Origin: Paraburkholderia dilworthii
GTDB lineage: Bacteria > Pseudomonadota > Gammaproteobacteria > Burkholderiales > Burkholderiaceae
Length of the DNA: 64,000 bases
Direction of reading: 5' to 3'
Assembly (NCBI RefSeq): GCF_000472525.1
Contig: NZ_AWZT01000014.1
Coordinates: forward strand, 82,230 to 146,229
This document shows, one piece after another, positions 50,333 to 59,150 of this stretch. The translations under genes were made by a program, and so were the position numbers. The first letter of the stretch is position 1. The number at the start of each line of letters is the position of its first letter. The notes under the pieces were generated by a model. It saw nothing but the letters and a program-made list of their open reading frames with translations, was not told the origin of the DNA and did no database searches.

Positions 50333-51163
50333 TCAATACGCGAAACTGATTGGCGTGCCGCCGCGCGGATGCGCGACCGTACCCATTGGCACGCCGTAAA
50401 TCGCGCCGAGCGTCTTTTCGTCGATCAACTCCGGCGCGGTGCCGCTTGCGAGCAGGCGGCCGCCCTTCAGCGCGATCAGGTCGTCGCAGAAACGCGCTGC
50501 CATATTGACGTCGTGCAGCACGACCACCACCCCTAAACCGCGCTGCTGACTCAGCGTGCGCACGAGATCGAGCACTTCGATCTGATGCGCGATATCGAGC
50601 GCGGAGATCGGCTCGTCGAGCAGCAAGCACCGGCTGTCCTGCGCGACCAGCATCGCGATCCATGCTCGCTGCCGCTCGCCGCCCGATAGGTTGTCCACAG
50701 CGCGATCCGCGAAACGCGTGATGTCGGTGAGCTCCATCGCCTCATCAACCTTCTCGCCGTCGACGCCCGTAAAGCGCCCGAGCGCCCCATGCCACGGATA
50801 GCGGCCGAGCGCCACCAGTTCGCGCACTGTCATGCCGCTCGCGGCGGGCTGCTGCTGGGGAAGATAGGCCGCCTGCCGGGCAAACTCGCGATTCTCCCAG
50901 TCGCGCAACGGGCGGCCCGCGAAACGCAGCGCGCCCGCCGTCGGCGACTGTTGACGCGCTAGCAGTTTGAGCAGCGTCGATTTGCCCGATCCGTTGTGAC
51001 CGATCAGGCCGCACACGCGTCCTTTCGGCAGCGTGAGCGCGAGCGGATGCAACAGCACGCGCTCGCCGATGCAAAACGACACGCCGTCAAGTTCGTACAT
51101 CGGCTCGCCGTGCGCGACGCCCGCGGAAATAACGGATGGATTGCCATTCATGTGCGTTGACAT
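50333..51163 (-). CDS. fhuC: FhuC-like ferric-siderophore ABC ATPase
   Basis: This is a 276-residue ABC ATPase: Walker A G-H-N-G-S-G-K-S-T (about 55-63), Q-loop L-P-Q-Q-Q, signature N-L-S-G-G-E-R-Q-R, Walker B L-L-L-D-E-P and switch H-D-V-N. The sequence around A-L-G-R-Y-P-W-H-G is typical of iron-chelate importers (FhuC/FepC). It should power the FhuB-like permease encoded at the end of the same run. Its ATG is five bases past the stop of the exporter gene, so the two are probably translationally coupled. A 224-bp gap, including most of the FAAL leader, follows. Confidence 0.93.
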   Translation of the reverse strand: MSTHMNGNPSVISAGVAHGEPMYELDGVSFCIGERVLLHPLALTLPKGRVCGLIGHNGSGKSTLLKLLARQQSPTAGALRFAGRPLRDWENREFARQAAYLPQQQPAASGMTVRELVALGRYPWHGALGRFTGVDGEKVDEAMELTDITRFADRAVDNLSGGERQRAWIAMLVAQDSRCLLLDEPISALDIAHQIEVLDLVRTLSQQRGLGVVVVLHDVNMAARFCDDLIALKGGRLLASGTAPELIDEKTLGAIYGVPMGTVAHPRGGTPISFAY

Positions 51164-51168
51164 CCTGA

Positions 51169-52815
51169 TCAGTTATAAGCGGACGTGAGGGTCGCCGCGT
51201 GCGCGGCGCCGGAGGCGTCCTCGACTATCTGGCCGAAATCGAGCTTGACGAAGCGCTCGGCGAGATGGAAATAGCGGTCGTCGTGCGTGATGACGAGCAC
51301 GGTCTTGCCCTTCGCTTTCAGCTCGGGCAGCAGGCGCTTATAGAACACGTCCTTGAAGAGCGGGTCCTGATCCGCGGCCCATTCGTCGAACACATAGAAC
51401 GGCCGGTCCTCGAGATACGCGACGACGAGCGCGAGCCGCTTGCGCTGCCCTTGAGAGAGATCCAGCGTCGAAAACTTGCCGTCCTTCACGCTGACCTTGT
51501 GATCGAGTTGAAGGTCGACGAGCAGTTGCTGCGCGAGCGCGTCGAGTCCATCGGTGTGCATGCCGAGCAGCGTGTCGAACAAAAAGAAGTCGCTGAACAC
51601 GACAGAGAAATGCTGACGGTAAGCATCGCGCCGCGCTTCGTCGATGGGCTCGCCGTTCAGCAGCACGCGTCCGCTCTCCGGCACATACAGACCGACCAGC
51701 ATCTTCGCGAGCGTGGTCTTGCCGCTGCCGTTGCCGCCGATCAGATAGACGAGTTCGCCGCGCCGGAACGTGAGATTGACTGGCCCGAGGGTGAACACCT
51801 CGTTTTCCTTCTCGCGGAAGTAGCGGTGCGTGGCACCGTCGAGCGCAATGGTGTCGAACGATGCGGCAACGGGCGGCTCGAGCATGACTTCACGCGGCAG
51901 TTCAGCGTTGACCTGCTCGATGCGTTCGAGCGCAACGCGCGCCGAGCTGAGGCTCGGAATCGCGGAGAGCACCGCTTCTATCGGCATGATCATGTAGACG
52001 AACACGATCGCATAACCCGACATCACGTGCGGATCGACCTTGATATAACGCGCGAATACGAACAGCGTGAGCCCGATGAACGCGAACAGAATGAAGTTGC
52101 CCCAACTCGACGCAGCCGCGTACAGCATATAGCCGCGGGTTCGCTGCACACGCACCGCCTCGACGTTGCTTGCGAGCGTGTCTTCAACGAACGCGTGCTT
52201 GCGGGCGCGATGCAGCTTCAGTTCCTTCGCGCCGTCGAAGAGCGCGCGGAAGTGCTTGACCAGATCGTCCTCGCGTTTGCGCGAGGCGCGCAGATGAAAC
52301 ATTGCGCGGTTGTGCGCGTAGCGAAAGCCCGCCATCCCCAATACGATGGTCACGATCCCGACCAGCAGAATCGGCCACGACATATAGCCGAGATACGTGA
52401 GACAGCCGACTATCACCGCGCTTTGCATCGCGAGCGACGGCAGGCTTACGAAAAACACCACGATGGTGTCGAGATCCTGCGTGAGCACCGCAAGCGATTT
52501 CGCCGCGCCCTGCTTTTCCAGGTGGGCAAACGCGGCATCTCCGATCCGACGAATCGTGCGCATGCGCAGCGTCGCCTTCGCCTGCTGGCCGAGCCACATG
52601 AACAGCGACTGCGCAAGAGCGCGCATTGCCAGCACCCCGAGGCCGACCGCGAGGAATTGCCAGCCGAGGCGAGCGAGCCCGTCCGGCGTCGCGACGAGCG
52701 CCTGGTTGATGAGCGCGAGCAGCGCGGCATTGCCGAGGCCGCCGAGCACGCTCGCGACGAGCGCCGCGGCGATCATCCAACGCGACTTGCTGACCAGTTG
52801 CAAAAGTACCGACAT
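51169..52815 (-). CDS. PvdE/SyrD-like cyclic-peptide ABC exporter
   Basis: This is a 548-residue half-transporter with six membrane segments in about 10-300, then an ATPase domain: Walker A G-G-N-G-S-G-K-T-T, unusual signature L-S-Q-G-Q-R-K-R, and Walker B F-Y-V-F-D-E-W-A-A-D-Q-D-P. That signature and the D-E-W-A-A-D-Q motif mark the PvdE/SyrD/OrbE family, which moves siderophore precursors or lipopeptides across the inner membrane. It should export the lipopeptide made by the neighbouring NRPS, possibly to the periplasm for maturation. It lies directly before fhuC in the run. Confidence 0.92.
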   Translation of the reverse strand: MSVLLQLVSKSRWMIAAALVASVLGGLGNAALLALINQALVATPDGLARLGWQFLAVGLGVLAMRALAQSLFMWLGQQAKATLRMRTIRRIGDAAFAHLEKQGAAKSLAVLTQDLDTIVVFFVSLPSLAMQSAVIVGCLTYLGYMSWPILLVGIVTIVLGMAGFRYAHNRAMFHLRASRKREDDLVKHFRALFDGAKELKLHRARKHAFVEDTLASNVEAVRVQRTRGYMLYAAASSWGNFILFAFIGLTLFVFARYIKVDPHVMSGYAIVFVYMIMPIEAVLSAIPSLSSARVALERIEQVNAELPREVMLEPPVAASFDTIALDGATHRYFREKENEVFTLGPVNLTFRRGELVYLIGGNGSGKTTLAKMLVGLYVPESGRVLLNGEPIDEARRDAYRQHFSVVFSDFFLFDTLLGMHTDGLDALAQQLLVDLQLDHKVSVKDGKFSTLDLSQGQRKRLALVVAYLEDRPFYVFDEWAADQDPLFKDVFYKRLLPELKAKGKTVLVITHDDRYFHLAERFVKLDFGQIVEDASGAAHAATLTSAYN

Positions 52816-52917
52816 GAATCTCCTTTTCGTTGCAGCGTGAGAGCAAGAGGACCGCGAGCCGGCTCATGCCAGCGAATGCCGTGAGCGTCACGCAGATATC
52901 CTCGCGCGCCGGCCGCG

Positions 52918-53820
52918 TCAGTTATCGGTGCCTCGCGCAGCGTCTCCATGCGCGAAGGTTCTTTCGTGTTCGTTGCGCGCGTCGTGCGGTGCCACGTGAC
53001 GGCGCGCCTGCGCGGACTGCGCGTCGGCCGCCGACATCTCGCGCGCCTGCGCGCGGCGTTTCAGGAACGGGCAGCGCTCCTCGATGGGCGCGTTGGCGTC
53101 GTCGAGAAAGTACTGCTTCCATTCGAGATTGCCGGGGTCGCCATAAAAGCCGAGATCGGGATGCGCGGGGATCTCGTCCCATGTTTCGAGACGCTTGCGC
53201 ACCTGACTGCGAGCCTCACGGCCAATCACCTTGTTCGTGATGGTATCGACAAACACCGAACGCGGCTGAAACAGCAGCACCATGCCTGGACCCAGGTTGC
53301 GGCTATGGCGTGCGCGAAACGACGGGCACGCGCACACGACGAACATCTGCACGCCCGCATACGAGAACTCCCATGCCTCGTCCATCGGGTCGGGCTGCTG
53401 GTCGGCCGCCGGATCTGGATCGACGTCGTGCAACCGTTGCAGAATGCCCCAGAAGAATGTTCGGTAGGCATCGTGCGTAAGCGGTTGCCGGTCCGGCTCG
53501 AAAAATACCGCGATGTTGTTTCTCCTGTACTCGGGCTGCACGGCAAACTCCGCGAAGGTCTGCATCGTCGCGGGCAAATCGCGCAGATCGCGGCCGTTGA
53601 CGAACGAGTAGAACATCTCGCCGCGCCGCTCCGCCATCGTGCCGAAAAAGCACGGATATGCCGGGTCGAGCACCTGCTCGCGCAGCGTTGCATACGAAGC
53701 GTCCAGCCACGCGGGCGCGGACACCGCCGCGCCCTTCGCCCTGCCGGCAATGATCCGGCTCTTCCAGTCGCCAACCTCGAATCGATCGGCCTCTGCGATA
53801 GCACTGTTGCCTGCTTGCAT
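52918..53820 (-). CDS. YqcI/YcgG-family protein, GrbE-like candidate N-hydroxylase
   Basis: This 300-residue protein of the YqcI/YcgG family has blocks YPCFFGTMAERRGEMFYSFV, RRNNIAVFFEPDRQPLTHDA, the C-P-S-F-R-A-R-H-S-R-N-L-G-P-G-M region and D-P-G-N-L-E-W-K-Q-Y. A family member (GntA) is a heme-dependent N-hydroxylase of a guanidine compound, and as I recall GrbE of the gramibactin cluster belongs here. In this setting hydroxylation of arginine on the way to graminine is the best inference. The C-terminal 60 residues are charged and low complexity. The ATG at 53820 follows GGGAGAGAGAG. Confidence 0.75.
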   Translation of the reverse strand: MQAGNSAIAEADRFEVGDWKSRIIAGRAKGAAVSAPAWLDASYATLREQVLDPAYPCFFGTMAERRGEMFYSFVNGRDLRDLPATMQTFAEFAVQPEYRRNNIAVFFEPDRQPLTHDAYRTFFWGILQRLHDVDPDPAADQQPDPMDEAWEFSYAGVQMFVVCACPSFRARHSRNLGPGMVLLFQPRSVFVDTITNKVIGREARSQVRKRLETWDEIPAHPDLGFYGDPGNLEWKQYFLDDANAPIEERCPFLKRRAQAREMSAADAQSAQARRHVAPHDARNEHERTFAHGDAARGTDN

Positions 53821-53990
53821 CGTTCGCTCTCTCTCCCTGACCCACAGTTGTGCGCGTCGAACGCGCGAGGCATCCCAGACCGCTGGCCGGGACGTCGATG
53901 CTGCTGTCGTGGGGGAAGAGGCGCATTTGTTGTCGATCTTTGCCGTTAGCGCCCGCATCGTGCTGCCGATTCGTTGTCGATCTCGTGCTA

Positions 53991-55433
53991 TCAGGTCGAG
54001 GCCGCCATCGGTAGATCGAGCTCGGCGACGAGAGCCTCGACCCACTCGTCGGGAATGATCGGCTGGTGGTACGTGCATTCATCGGATACGACCGTCGAGC
54101 CGTGCAAACGGCCATCGGGAATCAGCACCATATCGCCTTTGTGCATCGAGAGCTGCATGCCGACGTTGCCCCAGAACAGCATGTCGCCCTCCTCGATCGT
54201 GACAAGACGGTGATCGTTGTGGACGTGCGTTGTGGAACACATTTCATGCGGCTCGACAAACGTCTCGCGGTCGATGCCGGGACACTCGGCGTCGATACGC
54301 GAACTGATGCGATGCGCAAAGGCCATGTAGTCGCGAATCGACGACAGCCAGCGCAACTGCTCGCCGAGATCCCAGCGCCCGCGCTCCGCGAGCCGCTGGC
54401 CTGCGACGATGCCCTGCACGCACTGAGCGCGCGCCGCGTCGCCGAAGCTGTCAACCATGCGCTGCAGCGCACGCGCGCAGCGCTGCTCCAGTGCCGCTTT
54501 CAACGCGACGGCATCCGCGGGGCCACGGCCGGCCGGTTGCAGATGGGCGCAAGCGCGTTCAAGCGCGAGACCGAACGCGAGCCATTCAGCCTCGGCCGCG
54601 AAGGCCGCGCCGACCAGGCCGAATGCGCGGTCGGGACGGCGTGCCAGTGCATACAGCAGATTGCATTTCGCGATGCTCGTCGGCAGATAGAACTGCCAGT
54701 AGGCGTGCTGCCTGCGCGCGATACAGCTTGCCGCGGCGACCCGCTCGAAGAGCGCGTCGTCAGGCAACTGGCGATGAAGACTCGGGCGCTCGTCGGGCGC
54801 AAGCATGTCGAAGAATCCACTTGCGCCGGCTCGCGCGAGCGCGCGGCGCTTCGATACCGCCAGCGCCCAGCGCTGCACCATGATGAAACGCAGCCCTTCG
54901 TCGAGGTAGTCGTTGCGCATGAGCCGCTCAAACGTGGCGCTCCAGAATGCGAGTTCCTCATCGACGATATGCGTCAAGCGCGCGCTTGCGGCGTCGATGC
55001 CCTCGCTCGTATCGACGTCCTTCGCCAGGTATTCGAACGCGTAGGCTTCGAGAAACGGCGCGATCTGCGCTCCGAGCACGCGCGTGTCTTCCCGATAGAA
55101 ATCGGCAAAGCGTTGCCAGTCGGCCGGCTCGCTGCTTGCCGGCGCGCGCGCGACGTCGAGCTCGTAGATCGACATCAGCGTGCGCCCGGACGCGAGCGCC
55201 GGAAGACGGCTTACGTTGTGCTGGCGCACGGGCTTCATGAACTTGAGAAAATCGAAGTCCTCGGGACGCAACGGGCGGCGATGAAAGTCGTCGTCGAGCA
55301 GCAGTTCCTCGACAGTCGCGCTGCGAAACGGCTCGGCCGCCGCGAACTGTTTGATCAGCGCGACGTAGCGCTCGCTTTGGCCAACGAACGGCGAGAAATC
55401 GAAGATCGGCAGCGAAGCCTGGCTCATGATCAT
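53991..55433 (-). CDS. SznF/GrbD-like protein with C-terminal cupin (candidate N-N bond-forming enzyme)
   Basis: This is a 480-residue protein. The helical N-terminal and central part (1-380) resembles the middle of SznF in size and helix pattern, but I find no clear set of diiron ligands. The C-terminal cupin (about 395-465) has H403-V-H405 and H444. Their spacing (2, then 39 residues) equals the three iron-binding His of the SznF cupin as I recall them (407, 409, 448). SznF's cupin rearranges an N-hydroxylated guanidine to form an N-N bond. With the YqcI/YcgG gene next door, as in grbD/grbE, the likely role is diazeniumdiolate (graminine) formation from arginine. The function is inferred. 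Confidence 0.75.
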   Translation of the reverse strand: MIMSQASLPIFDFSPFVGQSERYVALIKQFAAAEPFRSATVEELLLDDDFHRRPLRPEDFDFLKFMKPVRQHNVSRLPALASGRTLMSIYELDVARAPASSEPADWQRFADFYREDTRVLGAQIAPFLEAYAFEYLAKDVDTSEGIDAASARLTHIVDEELAFWSATFERLMRNDYLDEGLRFIMVQRWALAVSKRRALARAGASGFFDMLAPDERPSLHRQLPDDALFERVAAASCIARRQHAYWQFYLPTSIAKCNLLYALARRPDRAFGLVGAAFAAEAEWLAFGLALERACAHLQPAGRGPADAVALKAALEQRCARALQRMVDSFGDAARAQCVQGIVAGQRLAERGRWDLGEQLRWLSSIRDYMAFAHRISSRIDAECPGIDRETFVEPHEMCSTTHVHNDHRLVTIEEGDMLFWGNVGMQLSMHKGDMVLIPDGRLHGSTVVSDECTYHQPIIPDEWVEALVAELDLPMAAST

Positions 55434-55514
55434 TCGGTCCTTATCCGGGTTGCCTCAGTACTGCGAGTGATGGTTACGAAGCGCACGGCGCGAGCTATTC
55501 ACGCAACGGTTCCG

Positions 55515-56375
55515 TCATGCCGCGACGCCTTGCATGCTGTGCACGCCTCGCGCCTGTTGCGCTCGCTGCGCATGCTCAGCGAGCGCTTTGGCAACGACTG
55601 CGAGTACCGCTTCGCGCGCCGTGTCGATGAAGAAATGCCCGCCGTCGAACCAGTGAACCGCGCATACGCCACGCGTCTGCTCAGCCCAGGCATCGACATC
55701 CGTATGGGCGGCCGTGGCAGGATCGTCGCGGCCGACGAACACGTCGATCGGACAGTCCAGCGCGGCCGACATGCTCCGCACTCCTGCGGCCGGCGAGCCA
55801 TGTAACATCGCGGCGCCCGCAGCGGCCCGCGCCGCGATATGTGCCGGATGCGCGCCGCACAGATGAAAGTCGGCGCGCAGCAGCGGCAACATGAAGTCGA
55901 CGAAATCCGCGTCGTCAAGTAGTTCGGCAGGCGTGCCGCCGCGTTCGCGCAGACACGCAATCATTTCGTCATGCGAACAATCCAGCCAATGCGCTTCGTG
56001 ATTGCGGCGCACGGGCGATATCGTGGCCGACGCCCCGAACCAGACCGGAGCGCGCTTGCCGCGCTCGCGCAGCGCGTGCATCAGTTCAAGGCCCACGAGC
56101 GAGCCCATGCTGTGGCCGAACAACGCAAACGGAGCGCCGCTGTCGATTAGTGCGAGGAGTTCATCCGCGAGTTGGGCGATGAGCGCGGGCCATTCGGTGT
56201 GCGGCGGCGTGGACCGGCGCATACCGTGGCCAGGCAGTTCGAGCGTGCGCACCTGCACGAATGACGGCAGCCGATGCTGCCAGTCCCGATAGAGCGCGAC
56301 GCTGCCGCCCGCGTGCGCGAGACACACGAGCGTGAGCGCGTTCGACGCGTGCGGCGGACGATTCGACGGGGTCAT
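55515..56375 (-). CDS. Type II thioesterase (GrsT-like)
   Basis: This is a 286-residue alpha/beta hydrolase: L-V-C-L-A-H-A-G-G-S at the start, nucleophile motif F-G-H-S-M-G-S-L (about 90-97), Asp in V-F-V-G-R-D-D and His in F-D-G-G-H-F-F. Stand-alone thioesterases of this type remove wrong acyl or aminoacyl groups from NRPS carrier domains. It lies 18 bp after mbtH, second in the siderophore run. The ATG at 56375 lacks a strong ribosome site, which fits coupling to mbtH. Confidence 0.92.
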   Translation of the reverse strand: MTPSNRPPHASNALTLVCLAHAGGSVALYRDWQHRLPSFVQVRTLELPGHGMRRSTPPHTEWPALIAQLADELLALIDSGAPFALFGHSMGSLVGLELMHALRERGKRAPVWFGASATISPVRRNHEAHWLDCSHDEMIACLRERGGTPAELLDDADFVDFMLPLLRADFHLCGAHPAHIAARAAAGAAMLHGSPAAGVRSMSAALDCPIDVFVGRDDPATAAHTDVDAWAEQTRGVCAVHWFDGGHFFIDTAREAVLAVVAKALAEHAQRAQQARGVHSMQGVAA

Positions 56376-56393
56376 CTGTTGGACGCCCGCGGA

Positions 56394-56627
56394 TCACGCA
56401 TCGATGACGCCTTCGGCCGCCGCGCTCTCGGCCATCGCCTGCCGCAAGCTCAGCGGACGCATGTCAGTCCAGACTTCGTCGATCCATTGCAGGCATTCGT
56501 CCTTTTTTCCCGACTTGCCCGCTTCGCGCCAGCCGGCGGGGATCGCTTTGTAGTCCGGCCAGATCGAATACTGTTCCTCATGATTTACAACGACAACGAA
56601 GTTGCTGTTTTCGTCACCCCAGCTCAT
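56394..56627 (-). CDS. MbtH-like NRPS accessory protein
   Basis: This 77-residue protein has the MbtH signature: [10 protein letters not shown] (NxExQxSxWP), P-A-G-W-R-E-A-G and [10 protein letters not shown]. MbtH proteins bind and activate A domains. It is the first gene of the leftward siderophore run and sits behind a Fur-box-like site. The start at 56627 (M-S-W-G-D-E-N-S) is supported by GGGAG five bases upstream and by the family length of 60-80 residues. Confidence 0.96.
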   Translation of the reverse strand: MSWGDENSNFVVVVNHEEQYSIWPDYKAIPAGWREAGKSGKKDECLQWIDEVWTDMRPLSLRQAMAESAAAEGVIDA

Positions 56628-56748
56628 CGCGGCTCCCGAATGAAGTTGTGTGCGTCTGTTTGATTGATGAAAGCGCCGCGCTGCTCTTCCGCGCAATGCG
56701 CCGCCGATTGCCTTGGTTACCTCGATTCGCCTGCCATTCGACATGCAT

Positions 56749-56767
56749 CTAAATGCGAATCATTTCC
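56749..56767 (-). promoter_or_regulatory. Fur box upstream of mbtH
   Basis: CTAAATGCGAATCATTTCC (plus strand) matches about 12 of 19 Fur consensus positions, with the core AATCATT intact. It lies about 125 bp upstream of the mbtH start. Confidence 0.65.
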
Positions 56768-57033
56768 ATTAAAATCTACTCGCCGGCTGCGACGCATGTC
56801 AAGCTCTCTCTCGCTTCGATTCAGCGCCGAGGTGCTACCGCTGCCCGATGTGTTGTCACCGAATTCCGGGCGGGGCTGTTTAGGGCAAGCACCCCTGCTC
56901 ACAGCGCTATGCGAACGGGTTATTGACGGCCCATTCATGCGCCGGGCACTGCCCCGAAATCAACCTACGGTCGACGAAGCGGACGTGCGCAGCAATCGAA
57001 ACGCAGCTTAAGCTAAAAGCTTTCATCAGACAA

Positions 57034-57057
57034 GCAAATAAGAATCATTTGCATTAT
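57034..57057 (+). promoter_or_regulatory. Fur box upstream of the nitroreductase-family gene
   Basis: GCAAATAAGAATCATTTGC matches about 13 of 19 Fur consensus positions and is followed by ATTATC, giving an extended site. It lies 50-70 bp before the start at 57107. Confidence 0.72.
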
Positions 57058-57106
57058 CGCGCGTTTATGGCGATCATCTATCGGATAGAAACTCGAGCCG
57101 ACCGTC

Positions 57107-57730
57107 ATGGACACCTCGCAGATCCGCCGCAGCGACCACACTGCTTCGCCGCCGCAACAAGCGTTCTTTGACACGCTGCTCTCGCGGCAGTCGTACTGGC
57201 CGTTGGCCGCGCCGGCGCCCAGCGGTACCGAGCTAGCCCTGATCTTCGATGCCGCGATGCGAGCGCCGGATCATGGAGCGCTGCGTCCGTGGCGCTTCGT
57301 GCTGATTCGCGACGACGCGCGCGCCGATTTCGGCGATGTTCTGGTCGATATCGCGGCGCGACGCGATCCGGCAACGCCCCGCGCGGAGCACGAGCATCGC
57401 CGGCAACTCGCGTACACGGCGCCGCTCGTGATCGTGATCGCCGCGGCGCCGTCTGCGGACTCGCGCATTCCGGAATCCGAACAATTGCTTGCGGTCGGCG
57501 CGGCCGCGATGAACATGCTCAATGCGATTCACGCGCTCGGTTACGGCGGCTTCTGGGCAACGGGCGCCGACGCGTACGACGCAAACCTGCGAGCCGCGCT
57601 CGACTTCGAGCCGTCCGAGCGCGTGCTGGGTTTTCTGTTTGTCGGAACACCGAGATCTCGCGAGCATCCGGTGGTGCGGCCACCGCATTCAATCTACGTG
57701 CGTGAGTGGTTAGGGCGCGCGTCTGTTTGA
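57107..57730 (+). CDS. Nitroreductase-family FMN oxidoreductase
   Basis: This is a 207-residue nitroreductase-fold protein with the N-terminal L-L-S-R-Q-S-Y, the FMN-binding segment APDHGALRPWRFVLIRDDA, A-A-M-N-M-L-N-A-I-H-A-L-G-Y-G-G-F-W-A-T-G and a late G-F-L-F-V-G-T-P. It resembles YdjA-type enzymes that use NAD(P)H and FMN. It diverges from mbtH and has its own Fur-like site, so it should be made under iron limitation. A ferric-siderophore or diazeniumdiolate reductase role is possible, given that no FhuF-type or SIP-type reductase is seen in the run. Confidence 0.87.
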   Translation: MDTSQIRRSDHTASPPQQAFFDTLLSRQSYWPLAAPAPSGTELALIFDAAMRAPDHGALRPWRFVLIRDDARADFGDVLVDIAARRDPATPRAEHEHRRQLAYTAPLVIVIAAAPSADSRIPESEQLLAVGAAAMNMLNAIHALGYGGFWATGADAYDANLRAALDFEPSERVLGFLFVGTPRSREHPVVRPPHSIYVREWLGRASV

Positions 57731-57800
57731 AGGTATTCGGCCAGGCAGCTGAGCGAGGTCTCGATAAAACGGTGCTCGACTTCGTGCCGACAGGCGGCAA

Positions 57801-59150
57801 TCACGACACGAGCGGCAATGTCACGCACACTTCCAACCCGCCGCATTCGCCGTTGCGAAGCGCGATATCGCCGCCATGAGCGCGGATCACGGCTCGCGCG
57901 GATGTCAGCCCGAGACCCATGCCGCCTGTGCTGCGGTTTCTCGATTGCTCAAGGCGAAAGAACGGCGCAAATACCTGTTCGAGCGCGTGAGCCGGAATGC
58001 CGGCGCCGCGGTCGCTGACCGTGAAAACCATATGCGTCTCGCAACAGTTTAGTTGCAACTCAGCGCTATGGCCGTATTTGAGCGCATTGTCGACGAGGTT
58101 CATGCAGGCGCGCCGCAACGACGATGGCCGCCCGTTGAATGGCAGGCGATCGGGACCGGTGTACGAAACAGGCTGCCGCTGATCGCTATAGTCGTCGGTG
58201 ATGGTGCGCAGTAGTCCGGCGAAGTCGAAAACCGTGGCCTCTTCGTCCTTGTAGTCGTCCCGGAAGAAAGACAGGGCCGAGTCCGCCATCGCCTGCAAGT
58301 CGTCGACATCGCGAAAGAGACGCGCCCGTTGATCGTCGTCTTCGATGAACTCTGCGCGAAGCCGGATCTTTGTGAGCGGGGTACGCAAATCATGCGACAT
58401 CGCGGCGAGCATCATCGTCCGGTCCTCGATGAACTTGCGCAATTGCGCCTGCAGCGAGTTGAACGCCGCAATCGCCGCGCGTAGTTCTCGCGGCCCGCTT
58501 TCGCGTACCGGACCCGCGCGCGGATCGCCACCGATCCGGCGAAGCTCCTGCGCGAACTGCCTGATCGGCTTGGAAAGGAAATAGGTGGCCAGGACGGAGG
58601 CCGCAAGAATCGACAGTGCCACACATCCCAATGCGACGGCAACCTGCGAGGGTTGCAACAGCCCCCAGTCGCGATGCGTGGCGATAAAAACCACCCAGCT
58701 GCTATCGCGCAACTCGACAGCCAGAAAGTAGGCATGCGGATGGGCAGCGCGATCGAACGTGATTGCGCGAGAGAGCGGATCGTCGGAGCTGAAAAACAGC
58801 CGGCGACGCTGGCGGCCTTCTGTCAAAAACCACCTGGCCATATCCGAATTTGCATCGAGGGGTTGCTCCGCTGCGAGGCGACGGGCGACCTGCGAAGCGG
58901 CCGGATACCATGCGCCCTTACTCGATTCAATCTGCACTGCGCCCGCCAGTCGCGCGCGCTCGGCCGCCGACGCTGCATCGATCATGCGCACCGTGTCGTC
59001 CGCCCGATCGAGCAACGCGGTCTCGGTCGGTGTCGGACCTGCAAGGTGGTTAAAGAGCACACTGAGAACGAGCACGCCGATAATAGCCGCGCCGACCGTA
59101 AGCGCGATCCGCCACGCGATCGTATCCGGCGGACGGAGACCGGCCCTCAT
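57801..59150 (-). CDS. Sensor histidine kinase
   Basis: This is a 449-residue two-component kinase: TM1 near 15-35 (IALTVGAAIIGVLVLSVLF), a periplasmic domain of about 120 residues, TM2 near 170-190, HAMP to about 245, the HisKA box A-M-S-H-D-L-R-T-P-L-T, then HATPase motifs N-L-V-D-N-A-L-K-Y-G, D-R-G-A-G-I-P and M-G-L-G-L. All residues for activity are present. The ATG at 59150 overlaps the response-regulator stop by four bases (ATGA). The signal is unknown. The pair diverges from a MipA/OmpV gene, a frequent target of envelope-stress systems. Confidence 0.94.
   Translation of the reverse strand: MRAGLRPPDTIAWRIALTVGAAIIGVLVLSVLFNHLAGPTPTETALLDRADDTVRMIDAASAAERARLAGAVQIESSKGAWYPAASQVARRLAAEQPLDANSDMARWFLTEGRQRRRLFFSSDDPLSRAITFDRAAHPHAYFLAVELRDSSWVVFIATHRDWGLLQPSQVAVALGCVALSILAASVLATYFLSKPIRQFAQELRRIGGDPRAGPVRESGPRELRAAIAAFNSLQAQLRKFIEDRTMMLAAMSHDLRTPLTKIRLRAEFIEDDDQRARLFRDVDDLQAMADSALSFFRDDYKDEEATVFDFAGLLRTITDDYSDQRQPVSYTGPDRLPFNGRPSSLRRACMNLVDNALKYGHSAELQLNCCETHMVFTVSDRGAGIPAHALEQVFAPFFRLEQSRNRSTGGMGLGLTSARAVIRAHGGDIALRNGECGGLEVCVTLPLVS

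Larger units (their letters stand above)
56628..57106. other. Divergent iron-regulatory region between mbtH and nitroreductase gene
   Basis: This 479-bp region is AT-richer than its flanks and has two Fur-box-like sites, one toward each divergent gene. No open frame in it shows domain features. It should contain the main promoter of the siderophore run. Confidence 0.7.

Noticed and set aside
53991..55433. Calling the cupin protein an aspartate beta-hydroxylase
   Set aside because: The His-x-His ... His cupin spacing and the helical N-terminal part fit SznF/GrbD, and there is no TauD or AspH-type H-x-D motif.
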